64,000 nucleotides of DNA, taken from Bacteroidota bacterium. Its GTDB lineage: Bacteria; Bacteroidota; Bacteroidia; Sphingobacteriales; Sphingobacteriaceae. Below the pieces are notes generated by a model that saw nothing but the letters and a program-made list of their open reading frames with translations, had not been told where the DNA came from and ran no database searches. Position 1 is the first letter of the stretch. The number at the start of each line of letters is the position of its first letter. Positions 1 through 9,277 of the stretch are shown here, piece after piece. A program made the translations under genes and the position numbers. The DNA is taken from assembly GCA_023427985.1 (NCBI GenBank), contig JAEYZM010000012.1, positions 89,077 to 153,076 on the forward strand, written 5' to 3'.

Positions 1-358
1 AATCAAACGAAAAACCGATTTTATCCAGCTGTTCTCTATAACGCTTAACGTTCTGAGCAGTCGTAATCGAAGGATGCTGACCTGTTTGTATCGCATATTG
101 CTCAGCCGGCAATCCGAAAGAGTCGTAACCCATTGGATGCAATACGTTAAAGCCCTTCAAGCGCTTGTATCTCGAAAAAATATCCGTTGCAATATAACCG
201 AGCGGATGTCCCACATGCAATCCCGCGCCCGATGGGTAAGGAAACATATCCAAAACATAATACTTAGGCTTAGATGCATCATTATCAGCCTTGTAAACAT
301 TGTGCTTGGCCCAATACTCTTGCCAATCCTTCTCGATTTTCTTAAATTGATAGTCCAT
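1..358 (-). CDS. leuS: Leucyl-tRNA synthetase, N-terminal part (cut by window edge)
   Basis: Reading the minus strand from the ATG at 358 gives a protein starting MDYQFKKIEKDWQEYW, followed by DMFPYPSGAGLHVGHPLGY. This contains the class I synthetase HIGH-type signature (HVGH) that binds ATP. The first ~119 residues match the start of bacterial LeuS, which charges tRNA-Leu in the cytoplasm. The rest lies beyond base 1, so the gene is incomplete only because of the window edge. It is divergent from ftsX, with about 96 bp between the starts. The family call is secure; nothing can be said about the editing and anticodon domains. Confidence 0.95.
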   Translation of the reverse strand, partial: MDYQFKKIEKDWQEYWAKHNVYKADNDASKPKYYVLDMFPYPSGAGLHVGHPLGYIATDIFSRYKRLKGFNVLHPMGYDSFGLPAEQYAIQTGQHPSITTAQNVKRYREQLDKIGFSFD

Positions 359-454
359 ATTCGTATAAGTCGCGAATTTATTAAAAAGCAGGCACATTCT
401 TCCATTAGGCCTGTATTTAGATAAGATTTTTTATATTCGCATCGTTAGCAGAGC

Positions 455-1336
455 ATGACAACTATGAACGAACAAGCCCCTAAGAAAGGAATTAAAACAT
501 TTTACATCTCTACAATATTTAGTATCTCCTTGGTATTGTTGATGATAGGACTCTTGGGACTTATTGTTTTACATGCTAAGAATTTATCGAATTTCGTAAA
601 GGAGAATATTGTTTTAAATGTTATTCTCGATGAACAAGCAAAAGATGCCGATATCTTCAAATTGAAAAAAGAAATCGATAAAAATCCCGCAATTAAGTCG
701 ACCGAATACGTTAGCAAAGAATTAGCTGCACGTAATTTATCAAAAGATTTAGGAGAAGATTTCGTAAAATTTTTGGGATACAATCCATTATCTGCTTCCA
801 TCGACGTTTATTTGAAAGCCGATTATGCAACGAACGATGAGATTCAAAAATTCATTAAACGTTTGCAGAAAAAAAATAATGTAAAAGAAGTGGTATATCA
901 AGAATCTTTGGTCGATTTAGTGAATCAGAATTTAAGTTCAATTAGCTTAATCATCATTGCCTTTGGAGGAGCGATGTTGTTGATTGCAGTTGCATTGATT
1001 AATAATACGATTCGATTGGCGATGTATTCGCAACGATTCATTATCAGAAGTATGCAATTAGTTGGTGCAACAAGAGGATTCATTCGCAAACCATTTATGC
1101 AAGCAGGTTTGTTGCATGGATTATTAGGCGCATTAATCGCAATTGCTTTGTTAATTGGAGCATTATTTATTGCAAGAAACGAAGTGCCAGATTTAGTGAT
1201 TTTACAAGATTATCAAGAATTCGGAATATTATTCATTAGCATTACAGGTATGGGATTATTAATCTCCTATTTCAGCACCTATTTTGCAGTAAATAAATAT
1301 CTGAATCAAAGTGTAGATGATTTGTACCGGAAGTAA
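455..1336 (+). CDS. ftsX: Cell division ABC-type permease FtsX
   Basis: The 293-residue membrane protein has the FtsX layout: a short cytoplasmic N-terminus, a first membrane helix (about residues 17-42), an extracytoplasmic domain (about 43-165), then three helices in the C-terminal half. With the ATPase FtsE (not in this window) it couples division to peptidoglycan hydrolase activation. An alternative start is the ATG three codons downstream. It is first in a run with DUF3098, uppP, truB and ribF, an order common in Bacteroidota. FtsE being encoded elsewhere is usual for this phylum. Confidence 0.93.
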   Translation: MTTMNEQAPKKGIKTFYISTIFSISLVLLMIGLLGLIVLHAKNLSNFVKENIVLNVILDEQAKDADIFKLKKEIDKNPAIKSTEYVSKELAARNLSKDLGEDFVKFLGYNPLSASIDVYLKADYATNDEIQKFIKRLQKKNNVKEVVYQESLVDLVNQNLSSISLIIIAFGGAMLLIAVALINNTIRLAMYSQRFIIRSMQLVGATRGFIRKPFMQAGLLHGLLGALIAIALLIGALFIARNEVPDLVILQDYQEFGILFISITGMGLLISYFSTYFAVNKYLNQSVDDLYRK

Positions 1337-1465
1337 GAAGTATTAAGTATTAAGAAATTAAAATTATTGCAAACAGATAGTTGGAAGCACCTACTATCCA
1401 CTAAAACTAAAACTATTCACTATAACTAAATTATTAGCACACTAGCACACTAGCATACTATCATC
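1337..1465. repeat. Intergenic repeat family, copy 1 (no palindrome)
   Basis: The ftsX-DUF3098 gap contains an AAGTATTAAGTATTAAG stretch, then a GGAAGCACC motif, degenerate ACTATCCACT/ACTAAAACT-type units, and AGCACACTAGCACACTAGC just before the next gene. The same ordered parts occur at 57548-57871 and, in reverse complement, at 63491-63720, where a 20-bp palindrome is also present. This copy lacks the palindrome. No coding potential is seen. Confidence 0.7.
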
Positions 1466-1696
1466 ATGTCGAACAAAGAAAATAAAAAAGCAGAAACCAA
1501 ATCGGTTGATTTCGTTTTTGGAAAAGAGAATTACAAATTTTTAATTGCAGGAGTAGTTGTGGTTTTATTAGGTTTCATTTTGATGAGTGGAACTGAAGAT
1601 ATCATGGACTTCAGAAAAATTACATTAGCACCTATCGTGGTAATTGCTGGTTTTATTATTGTAACATACGGCATATTAAAAAAACCTAGAGACTAA
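1466..1696 (+). CDS. DUF3098 small membrane protein
   Basis: The 76-residue protein has a polar N-terminus with a VDFVFGKENYKFL stretch, followed by two hydrophobic helices (about residues 26-42 and 53-70) separated by a short loop. This is the DUF3098 family, restricted largely to Bacteroidota and typically found between ftsX and uppP. No biochemical function is known. Its stop overlaps the uppP start by one base (TAATG), so translation of the two is probably coupled. A role with undecaprenyl phosphate recycling or division is only suggested by position. Confidence 0.85.
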   Translation: MSNKENKKAETKSVDFVFGKENYKFLIAGVVVVLLGFILMSGTEDIMDFRKITLAPIVVIAGFIIVTYGILKKPRD

Positions 1697-2490
1697 TGAA
1701 TTTATTTCAGGCGATTATCATTGCCATTGTTGAAGGACTAACGGAATTCTTACCGGTATCGTCAACGGGGCATATGATTATCACTACATCCATTATGGGC
1801 ATTAGTTCCGATGAGTTTACTAAGCTCTTCACTATTGCTATTCAATTTGGCACCATTCTATCGGTGCTCTTTTTATATTGGAAAAGATTTTTTCAGTCGA
1901 TCAATTTTTACCTGAAACTCTTTGTGGGTTTTGTACCATCGGCAATATTCGGACTCTTGCTTTCAGATTTTATTGATTCATTGTTGGAGAATGTAATCGT
2001 TGTTGCTGTGATGTTATTATTAGGTGGAATTGTGTTTTTATTGATAGATCAGTGGATGAAAAAATCGGAAGAGCGAGAAGAGGAAGAGATGAGTTATGGA
2101 AAAGTATTAAAGATTGGATTTTTTCAATGCATTGCCATGATACCTGGTGTGTCACGATCGGCAGCCACTATTATTGGTGGTATCACACAAGGATTGAGCA
2201 AAAAACAAGCAGCTGAATTTTCCTTTTTTCTTGCGGTGCCAACCATGTTCGCTGCAACTTGTAAAAAGATGTACGACTATTACGAGCAGGGCATTAGCTT
2301 TAGTTCGAATGAATGGACATTGCTAGCTGTGGGTAATGTAGTCGGATTCATCGTTGCAATCATCGCCATAAAATCTTTTATTGGATACATCACAAAAAAT
2401 GGCTTCAAAGTTTTTGGATGGTACAGAATTGTTGTTGGAGCAATCATTTTAATTTTATACTTCATGGGTATAGAATTGAGCATCGTTTAA
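1696..2490 (+). CDS. uppP: Undecaprenyl-diphosphate phosphatase (UppP/BacA)
   Basis: This 264-residue polytopic membrane enzyme dephosphorylates undecaprenyl pyrophosphate to regenerate the lipid carrier for peptidoglycan and surface glycans. Both family signatures are visible: EGLTEFLPVSSTGH (from residue 13) and PGVSRSAATIIGG in the second half, which supply the catalytic Glu, Ser and Arg. Length is typical. The start is fixed by the TAATG overlap with the DUF3098 gene, and truB follows after a one-base gap. Confidence 0.97.
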   Translation: MNLFQAIIIAIVEGLTEFLPVSSTGHMIITTSIMGISSDEFTKLFTIAIQFGTILSVLFLYWKRFFQSINFYLKLFVGFVPSAIFGLLLSDFIDSLLENVIVVAVMLLLGGIVFLLIDQWMKKSEEREEEEMSYGKVLKIGFFQCIAMIPGVSRSAATIIGGITQGLSKKQAAEFSFFLAVPTMFAATCKKMYDYYEQGISFSSNEWTLLAVGNVVGFIVAIIAIKSFIGYITKNGFKVFGWYRIVVGAIILILYFMGIELSIV

Positions 2491-2491
2491 T

Positions 2492-3199
2492 ATGAATACA
2501 TTTGATTTTGAGGGCGGAGAATTGTTGTTAGTGGATAAGCCATTGACCTGGACGTCTTTCGATGTGGTGGGAAAAATCAGAAATTCTACGCGCATCAAAA
2601 AACTCAAAGTAGGGCATGCAGGTACGCTGGATCCATTGGCTACAGGACTTTTGATTGTTTGTACTGGAAAATTAACGAAGAAAGTCGACGAATATTTAGC
2701 GGAGGAAAAAGAATACACAGGATGTATCCAATTGGGAGCTACTACCCCATCGTACGATTTAGAAACAGAAATCAATCACACATTCTCAATAGATCATATT
2801 ACAACAGCAGCAATACATGAAGCTGCAAAAAGTTTTGAAGGTGAAATAGATCAAGTATCGCCTGCATATTCTGCGCTAAAAGTGGATGGTGAACGTGCCT
2901 ATCACAAAGCTCGTAGAGGCGAAGAAGTAAAAATAAAATCGCGCAAAGTACAAATCGAAGTTTTCGAAATTGAACGAATAGAAATGCCCAATGTGTACTT
3001 CAGAATTGTATGTAGCAAGGGAACATATATTCGTTCATTAGCCCATGATTTAGGAAAAAAATTAAATTCAGGAGCTCATTTAACGGAATTGAGAAGAACT
3101 AGATCGGGTAATTTCAAAATTGAAGATGCTTGGAATTTAACGGAACTCATCGAAAAAATTAAAGAAGAACGCATAAATTCTGAAAACAAATCGGAATAA
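2492..3199 (+). CDS. truB: tRNA pseudouridine(55) synthase TruB
   Basis: The 235-residue protein makes pseudouridine 55 in the T-loop of tRNAs. The TruB catalytic motif GHAGTLDPLATGLL is at residues 41-54, with catalytic Asp47, and SKGTYIRSLAHDLG is in the C-terminal half. There is no C-terminal PUA extension, so it is the short bacterial form. It lies between uppP and ribF; the truB-ribF neighbourhood is common across bacteria. Confidence 0.97.
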   Translation: MNTFDFEGGELLLVDKPLTWTSFDVVGKIRNSTRIKKLKVGHAGTLDPLATGLLIVCTGKLTKKVDEYLAEEKEYTGCIQLGATTPSYDLETEINHTFSIDHITTAAIHEAAKSFEGEIDQVSPAYSALKVDGERAYHKARRGEEVKIKSRKVQIEVFEIERIEMPNVYFRIVCSKGTYIRSLAHDLGKKLNSGAHLTELRRTRSGNFKIEDAWNLTELIEKIKEERINSENKSE

Positions 3200-3217
3200 T
3201 TTTGTATTTTAATCTAG

Positions 3218-4150
3218 ATGAAAGTATATAGAAGTATAGAAGAATTTCAGCGTTTGGAGAGAGCAGTGGTAACGACTGGTACTTTCGATGGGGTTCATTT
3301 TGGACATCAAAAAATTATACAAAGATTATGCGAGCTTGCTAGGACTTTTAAAGGCGAATCGGTAATCATTACATTTTTCCCACATCCGCGTTTAGTTCTA
3401 TTTCCAGAAGACAACGATTTGAAATTGATCAATACGCTGGATGAAAAAATTGATTTGCTAGAATCGCTCGGTGTGGATCATCTTTTAATTATACCATTTA
3501 CCAAGGAATTTTCTCGCTTAAGTTCATTAGAATTTATTCAACAAATATTAGTCGATAAAATTGGTACCAAGAAATTAGTCATAGGCTACGACCATCACTT
3601 CGGTAAAAACAGAGAAGGAAGCTTTGAGCATTTGAAACATTATTCAACAGAATATGGATTTGAAGTGGAAGAAATTCCAGAGCAAGACATCAACGATGTA
3701 GCGGTAAGTTCTACAAAAATTAGAAACGCAATTCTTGCTGGCGATGTCAAAACAGCTAATCAATATTTAAGTAGACCGTTTGGATTAAGGGGTTCAGTTG
3801 TTAAGGGTGATCAAATAGGTAGAACATTAGGCTTCCCTACAGCCAATATAAAATTAACAGAGAGCTATAAAATCATTCCTGCCGATGGAATTTATGCAGT
3901 TAAAATAAAAATTGATAGCAAAGAATTTGAAGGCATGCTCTACATCGGCGATCGTCCAACTGTGAATGGTAAATCAAAAGTTATTGAAGTCAATATTTTT
4001 GATTTTAATTCTGATATCTACGATCAAACGATATCCGTAGAGTTCATTGCTTATATCCGTGGCGACAAACATTTTAATTCATTAGAAGAGCTCAAACGCG
4101 CTTTGCAAAATGACGAACAAAATGTTAAAGCAGTATTTCTAAAAAAATAA
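3218..4150 (+). CDS. ribF: Bifunctional riboflavin kinase / FAD synthetase RibF
   Basis: The 310-residue cytoplasmic enzyme phosphorylates riboflavin to FMN and adenylates FMN to FAD. The N-terminal nucleotidyltransferase domain carries TGTFDGVHFGHQKII (from about residue 21) and SSTKIRNAI (about 164). The C-terminal kinase domain carries GRTLGFPTANI (about 203). It is the last strongly conserved gene of the ftsX-to-ribF run; the thioesterase gene starts only 5 bp downstream and is probably co-transcribed. The riboflavin biosynthesis gene ribBA is about 54 kb away, so FAD synthesis genes are not clustered. Confidence 0.97.
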   Translation: MKVYRSIEEFQRLERAVVTTGTFDGVHFGHQKIIQRLCELARTFKGESVIITFFPHPRLVLFPEDNDLKLINTLDEKIDLLESLGVDHLLIIPFTKEFSRLSSLEFIQQILVDKIGTKKLVIGYDHHFGKNREGSFEHLKHYSTEYGFEVEEIPEQDINDVAVSSTKIRNAILAGDVKTANQYLSRPFGLRGSVVKGDQIGRTLGFPTANIKLTESYKIIPADGIYAVKIKIDSKEFEGMLYIGDRPTVNGKSKVIEVNIFDFNSDIYDQTISVEFIAYIRGDKHFNSLEELKRALQNDEQNVKAVFLKK

Positions 4151-4155
4151 TTCGC

Positions 4156-4590
4156 ATGATCAATAAAAAACAAATCGATATTCGTTGGTCGGATTTAGAT
4201 CCAAACTTCCATTTAAGACATAGTGTATTTTATGATTTCTGTGCGGCGCAAAGAATTGAAATTTTGAATAGCATTGGCCTGAACATGAAAAAGTTTCAAG
4301 AACTCAGCATGGGCCCAGTAATTTTTAGAGAAGAAGCAGTATTTAGAAGAGAGATAAAGATGGGCGATGAAATTACGCTGGAAGTTTATATTGCTAATAT
4401 GAGTGCAGATGCATCAAAATGGTCGTTCGAACATCGTTTTATAAATAATCTAGGGAAATTAATGGCTACCGTAACTGTTGATGGTTCTTGGATCAACGTT
4501 ATAGAACGCAAACTTGCAAAGAACATTCCTTCGGACTTATTACAAGCATTCAAAGATTTTCCAAAAACAAAGGAATTTAAAATTATTTAG
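4156..4590 (+). CDS. Acyl-CoA thioesterase, hotdog (4HBT) family
   Basis: The 144-residue protein fits the YbgC/FcbC-type 4HBT hotdog fold. It begins with an IDIRWSDLDPNFHLRHSVFYDF segment (about residues 7-28), in which the Asp and the following His/Asn-like region form the acyl-CoA thioesterase active site. A second hydrophobic strand region carries GDEITLEVYI. The usual D-x-D-x-x-x-H-x-x-N pattern is slightly altered (DLDPNFHLRHS). It probably hydrolyses an acyl-CoA thioester; the substrate cannot be read. It follows ribF by 5 bp. Confidence 0.85.
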   Translation: MINKKQIDIRWSDLDPNFHLRHSVFYDFCAAQRIEILNSIGLNMKKFQELSMGPVIFREEAVFRREIKMGDEITLEVYIANMSADASKWSFEHRFINNLGKLMATVTVDGSWINVIERKLAKNIPSDLLQAFKDFPKTKEFKII

Positions 4591-4616
4591 TATATTTATA
4601 TAGTTAGCAACAAACT

Positions 4617-5624
4617 ATGAAATATATTCTAACTCTTTTCCTCTATTTCATTTTATCTTTCCCACTAAAAGCTGATTCTTTAATAGTTAGCGATTTTCCT
4701 GATTCAAATTATACTTGGAATGAATCATTAGAATATTCTGATACTGAATTTTATACGTATTATACATTAAGTACAACATATTATGATGCTGGCGATACTA
4801 CTATAGAAAACAAATCATATAGAAAACTAATGCAGAAAAGTGTACGTAAAGACTACAATGTATTTTCAATACCTCCGTTTTATGAGCTCAGATCTATTGT
4901 AAATTCTGATAGTCTTTTTGGATGCATATATAATAAAAAAGCTGAGAAAAAAGTATATATAAGACTAGTATACGATACGGTTGATAAAAAACTATTTGAC
5001 TTCTCTTATAAATTAGGCGATGTAGTGGATTTAGATTTCTATAGAAATTATAATTCAGATAGTTTATATGTAGTTAATATTGGTAATGTTGTAGATCCAT
5101 TAGGAGTAAGTAGAAAATACTTCCAATTTAGTTATAACTTAAGTGATACCCTAGATCCACAGATGTCAGGATTCATGTCTTGTATGATTGAAGGACTTGG
5201 ACTTGGTAAAGGAATAAATGCAGGAATAGATATACCATTTGAAAGGTATAATTACTATTTTGATTGTATCAATTTTAGTCCTACTATTAAATTTAGTATA
5301 AATGATTATTTAAGCATAAATACTGAGCCAACAATTTCATTAGCTGAGAATTGCGATACTATACGTTTTGAATACATGAACACAGAATTCGAAAAGAACA
5401 GTTCAATAAAAATATATCCTAATCCAAGTAAGGATCAAATTCAAATTGACATAAAAGACTTGATTCAATCTGTAAAAATATACGATCACAATTCCAGATT
5501 AATTCTGACAAAGAATGATCTTAAAAATAACAATATAGATGTTACCGAACTTCCTCAGGGATTATATTATTGTATGATCTTTGTGAAAGATAAAGTCTTA
5601 AGTGGAAAATTTTTAAAAGAATAA
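4617..5624 (+). CDS. Secreted protein with T9SS type A sorting domain
   Basis: The protein has an N-terminal signal peptide (MKYILTLFLYFILSFPLKA) and a C-terminal sorting domain of about 75 residues. The domain starts IKIYPNPSKDQIQID and ends GLYYCMIFVKDKVLSGKFLKE, the pattern that directs cargo through the Bacteroidota type IX system to the surface or medium. The middle ~230 residues are beta-rich, with many Asp, Ser and Tyr, and I recognise no catalytic domain. Its stop is two bases from the convergent uvrA stop. Function unknown. Confidence 0.8.
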   Translation: MKYILTLFLYFILSFPLKADSLIVSDFPDSNYTWNESLEYSDTEFYTYYTLSTTYYDAGDTTIENKSYRKLMQKSVRKDYNVFSIPPFYELRSIVNSDSLFGCIYNKKAEKKVYIRLVYDTVDKKLFDFSYKLGDVVDLDFYRNYNSDSLYVVNIGNVVDPLGVSRKYFQFSYNLSDTLDPQMSGFMSCMIEGLGLGKGINAGIDIPFERYNYYFDCINFSPTIKFSINDYLSINTEPTISLAENCDTIRFEYMNTEFEKNSSIKIYPNPSKDQIQIDIKDLIQSVKIYDHNSRLILTKNDLKNNNIDVTELPQGLYYCMIFVKDKVLSGKFLKE

Positions 5625-5625
5625 A

Positions 5626-8448
5626 TTAAAACTTCTCTTTTAAATATTTTGCTGTAAAGGATTTTTTATCTTTTATTAAATCTTCTGGAGTACCAGCGAA
5701 TACTAAGTTTCCGCCTTTATCGCCACCTTCTAATCCAATATCGATTACCCAGTCGGCACATTTTACCACATCTAAATTATGTTCAATGACGATGATAGAA
5801 TTGCCTTGCTCTATTAAGGCTTCAAAAGATTTCATCAATTTTTTAATATCGTGAAAATGCAATCCAGTTGTTGGTTCGTCGAAAATAAATAATGTATGTG
5901 TACTTGAATTACCTTTCACTAAAAACGATGCAAGTTTAATACGCTGTGCTTCACCTCCTGATAATGTGTTGGAAGATTGACCTAAATGCACGTAGCCTAA
6001 ACCAACATCTGCTAAGGGTTGAATCTTCGATAAGATTTTCTTTTCATCTTTAAAAAATTCAATCGCCTCGTCGATCGTGAGCGCTAACACATCGGCAATA
6101 TTCTTTTCTTTATAGGTTACTTCTAAAATTTCTTGTTTGAAGCGCTTGCCTTTGCAGGACTCACATTCCAAAAAGATATCGGCCATGAATTGCATTTCAA
6201 CTTTTACTTCTCCTTCTCCCTGACACACTTCACATCGGCCTCCATCCACATTAAACGAAAAATGCGAAGGCTTCAATCCCAAAGCTTTTGCGGTGTTCTG
6301 CGATGAAAATAAATTTCGAATTTCATCGTAAGCTTTTACATAGGTAACAGGGTTCGAACGCGATGATTTACCGATTGGATTTTGATCCACCATTTCGATG
6401 GCATGAATACTTTTCAAATCGCCTTCGATGGTATCAAATGCTCCTGTTTGCTCACCCGAATAATTTCCTAATTGCTTCTGCAATGCTGGAACCAAAATGC
6501 GTTTCACCAAGGATGTTTTCCCTGAACCACTCACACCTGTTACGGCTGTCAAGGTATTCAATGGAAATTTCACTTCGATATTTTTTAAATTATTTTCTCG
6601 TGCACCTTTCAGTAAAATATAATTGTTCCATTTTCTTTTTTGCTTTGGAATTTCAATCGCATCTTTTCCACTTAAATATTTTCCAGTCCAAGAATTTTTA
6701 TCCTTCAATATTTCTTCGTAAGTCCCTTCAAACACTACATTTCCACCATGACTTCCAGCCTCTGGGCCGATGTCTACGATGTAATCTGCGGCCTGCATGA
6801 CTTCTTCATCGTGCTCCACAACAATTACCGTATTCCCCGCATCGCGTAAGGATTGCAAGACTCCAATGAGTCGTTGCGTATCTCTCGAATGCAAACCGAT
6901 AGATGGCTCATCTAAAATGTATATGGAACCTACTAAGCTACTGCCTAGCGATGTCGACAAATTTATTCGCTGCGATTCACCACCCGATAAAGTATTGGAC
7001 AAACGGTTCAGGGTTAAATATCCAAGTCCTACATCGCATAAGTACTTCAATCGATTTTGAATCTCTGTCAATATTCTTTTCGCAACTTGTTCATCGTGCT
7101 TGCTCAATTTTATTCCTTCAAAAAATTCACGCACCTCTTCAACTGGCATCAGCACTACATCGGTAATCGATTTATCGTTGACCTTTACGTATCCTGCATC
7201 TTTCCTCAATCGCGATCCTGCACAATCCGGACAATTTGTTCTCCCTCTATAACGCGAAAGAATTACTCGGTATTGAATCTTGTACGTTTGCTCTTCTAGG
7301 TATTTGAAGAATGCTCTCAAGCCTTCAAAATATTTATTTCCCGACCACAGTAATTCGTATTCTTTCTTACTTAATTGAGCAATAGGTCGATGTATTGGGA
7401 AGTCGAATTTACTTGCCGACTTTAGTAATTGGTCCAGCCATTCTTTCATCTTCTCCCCTCTCCAAGGAGCAATGGCACCTTCGTATACCGACTTACTTTT
7501 ATCGGGAATCACAAGGTCGGGATCAATCCCAATAACCTTACCATAACCTTCGCATGTTTTGCATGCACCGAATGGATTGTTAAAACTAAAGAAGTGTACC
7601 GATGGTTCTTCGAATGTAATTCCATCGAGTTCAAAACGATCGCAAAACTGATGCATTTTTGATGTACCATCTTCCTTTTTTAATTCAATAAAACAATCGC
7701 CATGTCCTTCGAAGAATGCTGTTTGAACTGAGTCGGCAATCCTTGTTCGAAGATCTTCATCGGCATAATTCAATACAATTCTATCGATGATAATTTGTAA
7801 TTCTTTTTCCGATTTAAGTGGTACGTTTTTTAATTCAGCATCCTCAATTAAATCCTCAATTTTTTTTATTTCATTTTGAAAGAGCACACGCTTATATCCT
7901 TTTTGCAATAAGATAGCAAGCTCTTCTTTGATGTTGCGTTTCTTTTGCGGAATTACATTGGCATAAAGTGTAATCGTGGTACCATCGGCATAAGACATTA
8001 AAAAATCTGTCACCGAATCTACCGTATCACGTTTCACTTCATTCCCTGAAATTGGAGAAAAAGTTTTGCCGATGCGTGCGTACAATAGTTTTAGGTAGTC
8101 GTAAATTTCTGTACTGGTTCCTACCGTTGAACGCGGATTGCTAGCTGTAACTTTTTGTTCGATGGCAATTGCGGGTGCTATACCTTTTATATAATCGACC
8201 TCGGGTTTATTCATTCTGCCTAAGAATTGTCGAGCGTAGGACGATAAACTCTCGACGTATCGCCTTTGTCCTTCTGCATATAAAGTATCAAATGCAAGCG
8301 ATGATTTACCAGAACCCGAAAGTCCGGTAATGACTACCAATTTATTTTTCGGAATGGCAATTTCAATATTCTTAAGATTATGAACTCTTGCACCTTTTAT
8401 TATAATGTATTCTCTTGCGTCTAACTCTGCTACGGCCGATTTACCCAT
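5626..8448 (-). CDS. uvrA: Excinuclease ABC subunit A
   Basis: This 940-residue damage-recognition ATPase of nucleotide excision repair loads UvrB on distorted DNA. The N-terminal half has a Walker A at residues 42-50 (GLSGSGKSS) and zinc-type CxxC pairs (CKTCEGYGKV, CPDCAGSRL). The C-terminal half has a second Walker A (GVSGSGKTS), a zinc module (CEVCQGEGEV and CESCKGKRF), and ABC signatures LSGGESQR and LSGGEAQR. It is complete and full length. It converges with the T9SS cargo gene and is divergent from the ECF sigma gene across a 180-bp gap. No SOS box was identifiable. Confidence 0.98.
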   Translation of the reverse strand: MGKSAVAELDAREYIIIKGARVHNLKNIEIAIPKNKLVVITGLSGSGKSSLAFDTLYAEGQRRYVESLSSYARQFLGRMNKPEVDYIKGIAPAIAIEQKVTASNPRSTVGTSTEIYDYLKLLYARIGKTFSPISGNEVKRDTVDSVTDFLMSYADGTTITLYANVIPQKKRNIKEELAILLQKGYKRVLFQNEIKKIEDLIEDAELKNVPLKSEKELQIIIDRIVLNYADEDLRTRIADSVQTAFFEGHGDCFIELKKEDGTSKMHQFCDRFELDGITFEEPSVHFFSFNNPFGACKTCEGYGKVIGIDPDLVIPDKSKSVYEGAIAPWRGEKMKEWLDQLLKSASKFDFPIHRPIAQLSKKEYELLWSGNKYFEGLRAFFKYLEEQTYKIQYRVILSRYRGRTNCPDCAGSRLRKDAGYVKVNDKSITDVVLMPVEEVREFFEGIKLSKHDEQVAKRILTEIQNRLKYLCDVGLGYLTLNRLSNTLSGGESQRINLSTSLGSSLVGSIYILDEPSIGLHSRDTQRLIGVLQSLRDAGNTVIVVEHDEEVMQAADYIVDIGPEAGSHGGNVVFEGTYEEILKDKNSWTGKYLSGKDAIEIPKQKRKWNNYILLKGARENNLKNIEVKFPLNTLTAVTGVSGSGKTSLVKRILVPALQKQLGNYSGEQTGAFDTIEGDLKSIHAIEMVDQNPIGKSSRSNPVTYVKAYDEIRNLFSSQNTAKALGLKPSHFSFNVDGGRCEVCQGEGEVKVEMQFMADIFLECESCKGKRFKQEILEVTYKEKNIADVLALTIDEAIEFFKDEKKILSKIQPLADVGLGYVHLGQSSNTLSGGEAQRIKLASFLVKGNSSTHTLFIFDEPTTGLHFHDIKKLMKSFEALIEQGNSIIVIEHNLDVVKCADWVIDIGLEGGDKGGNLVFAGTPEDLIKDKKSFTAKYLKEKF

Positions 8449-8566
8449 ATGGATTAAAATGAAAAAACGAAGATAATGTTTTTAAAATGTAACATTCATG
8501 TCATCAAAAATTAAAAATTTGGATTTTTGGAACAATTATTGTTTATTCGAATATAGAAACCATAAA

Positions 8567-8627
8567 GGAGGACACATTATCGAGTAAAACTTTACGCTAA
8601 TTTAATTTAAAACCTACGGAGGACATT
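8567..8627 (+). promoter_or_regulatory. Leader with two Shine-Dalgarno-like sequences ahead of the ECF sigma gene
   Basis: The leader carries AAAGGAGGACACATTAT at about 8567 and then CGGAGGACATTATG, whose ATG (8628) is the sigma factor start. Strong GGAGG elements are unusual in Bacteroidota, where most leaders in this window are A-rich and lack them. The upstream copy has no ATG after it, only ATT ATC GAG TAA. A TGTAACATT block at 8488-8496 resembles the -35 half of the candidate ECF promoters at 17758 and 19789. Role inferred only. Confidence 0.4.
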
Positions 8628-9218
8628 ATGAACCGTAACCTAATTAGTGATAAAGATCTCGTACATCTGTATGTGTCAGGAGACGAATCGGCGCTAGCTA
8701 CATTGCTTAGCCGTCACAAATCGAAAATTTACACATCTATTTATTTATTGGTTAAGGATCGTTACTTGGCAGAAGACATTTTCCAAGACACCTTTATTAA
8801 GGTAATAAATACCCTTAAATCGGGAAAATACAACGAGGAGGGCAAATTTTTACCTTGGGTACTTCGTATATCGCATAATTTGGTAATCGACCATTTTAGA
8901 AGGGAAAAACGCAATCCTACGATCACCAATCAAGACGGTTTCGATATTTTCGATGTTTTGGGAATTAGCGAAGAAAGCATAGAAGACAAGAAACTTAGGG
9001 ATGAAAATCATAAGGAATTAAAAGTATTGATTCAGCAATTGCCCGAGGAGCAAAAAGAAGTGTTGATTATGCGTCATTATGCCGATTTGAGTTTCAAGGA
9101 GATTGCCGATTTAACTGGAGTGAGTATAAATACTGCATTAGGACGTATGAGATATGCTTTAAACAACCTTAGAAGGATGATGCAGGAGCGCGAACACAGT
9201 TTTAAACAATATTTGTAA
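8628..9218 (+). CDS. RNA polymerase sigma factor, ECF (sigma-70) family
   Basis: The 196-residue sigma factor has region 2 (about residues 25-95, including AEDIFQDTFIKVINTL for -10 recognition and DHFRREKRNP) and region 4 (about 130-190, LPEEQKEVLIMRHYADLSFKEIADLTGVSINTALGRMRYALNNL, helix-turn-helix). The start is fixed by a strong Shine-Dalgarno 6-10 bases upstream. A 74-residue acidic protein follows in the same direction and may be its partner. The signal it responds to cannot be read. Similar single ECF factors with a small downstream gene are frequent in Chitinophaga-like genomes. Confidence 0.92.
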   Translation: MNRNLISDKDLVHLYVSGDESALATLLSRHKSKIYTSIYLLVKDRYLAEDIFQDTFIKVINTLKSGKYNEEGKFLPWVLRISHNLVIDHFRREKRNPTITNQDGFDIFDVLGISEESIEDKKLRDENHKELKVLIQQLPEEQKEVLIMRHYADLSFKEIADLTGVSINTALGRMRYALNNLRRMMQEREHSFKQYL

Positions 9219-9277
9219 AAGCTGTACAATAAGCCTAGGGTCAATGCGTTATATATGCAAATTTAAACCCAAGGCTT

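Noticed and set aside
74..424. A 116-codon plus-strand frame at the left edge
   Set aside because: It is antisense to leuS, whose HIGH-type motif is clear.
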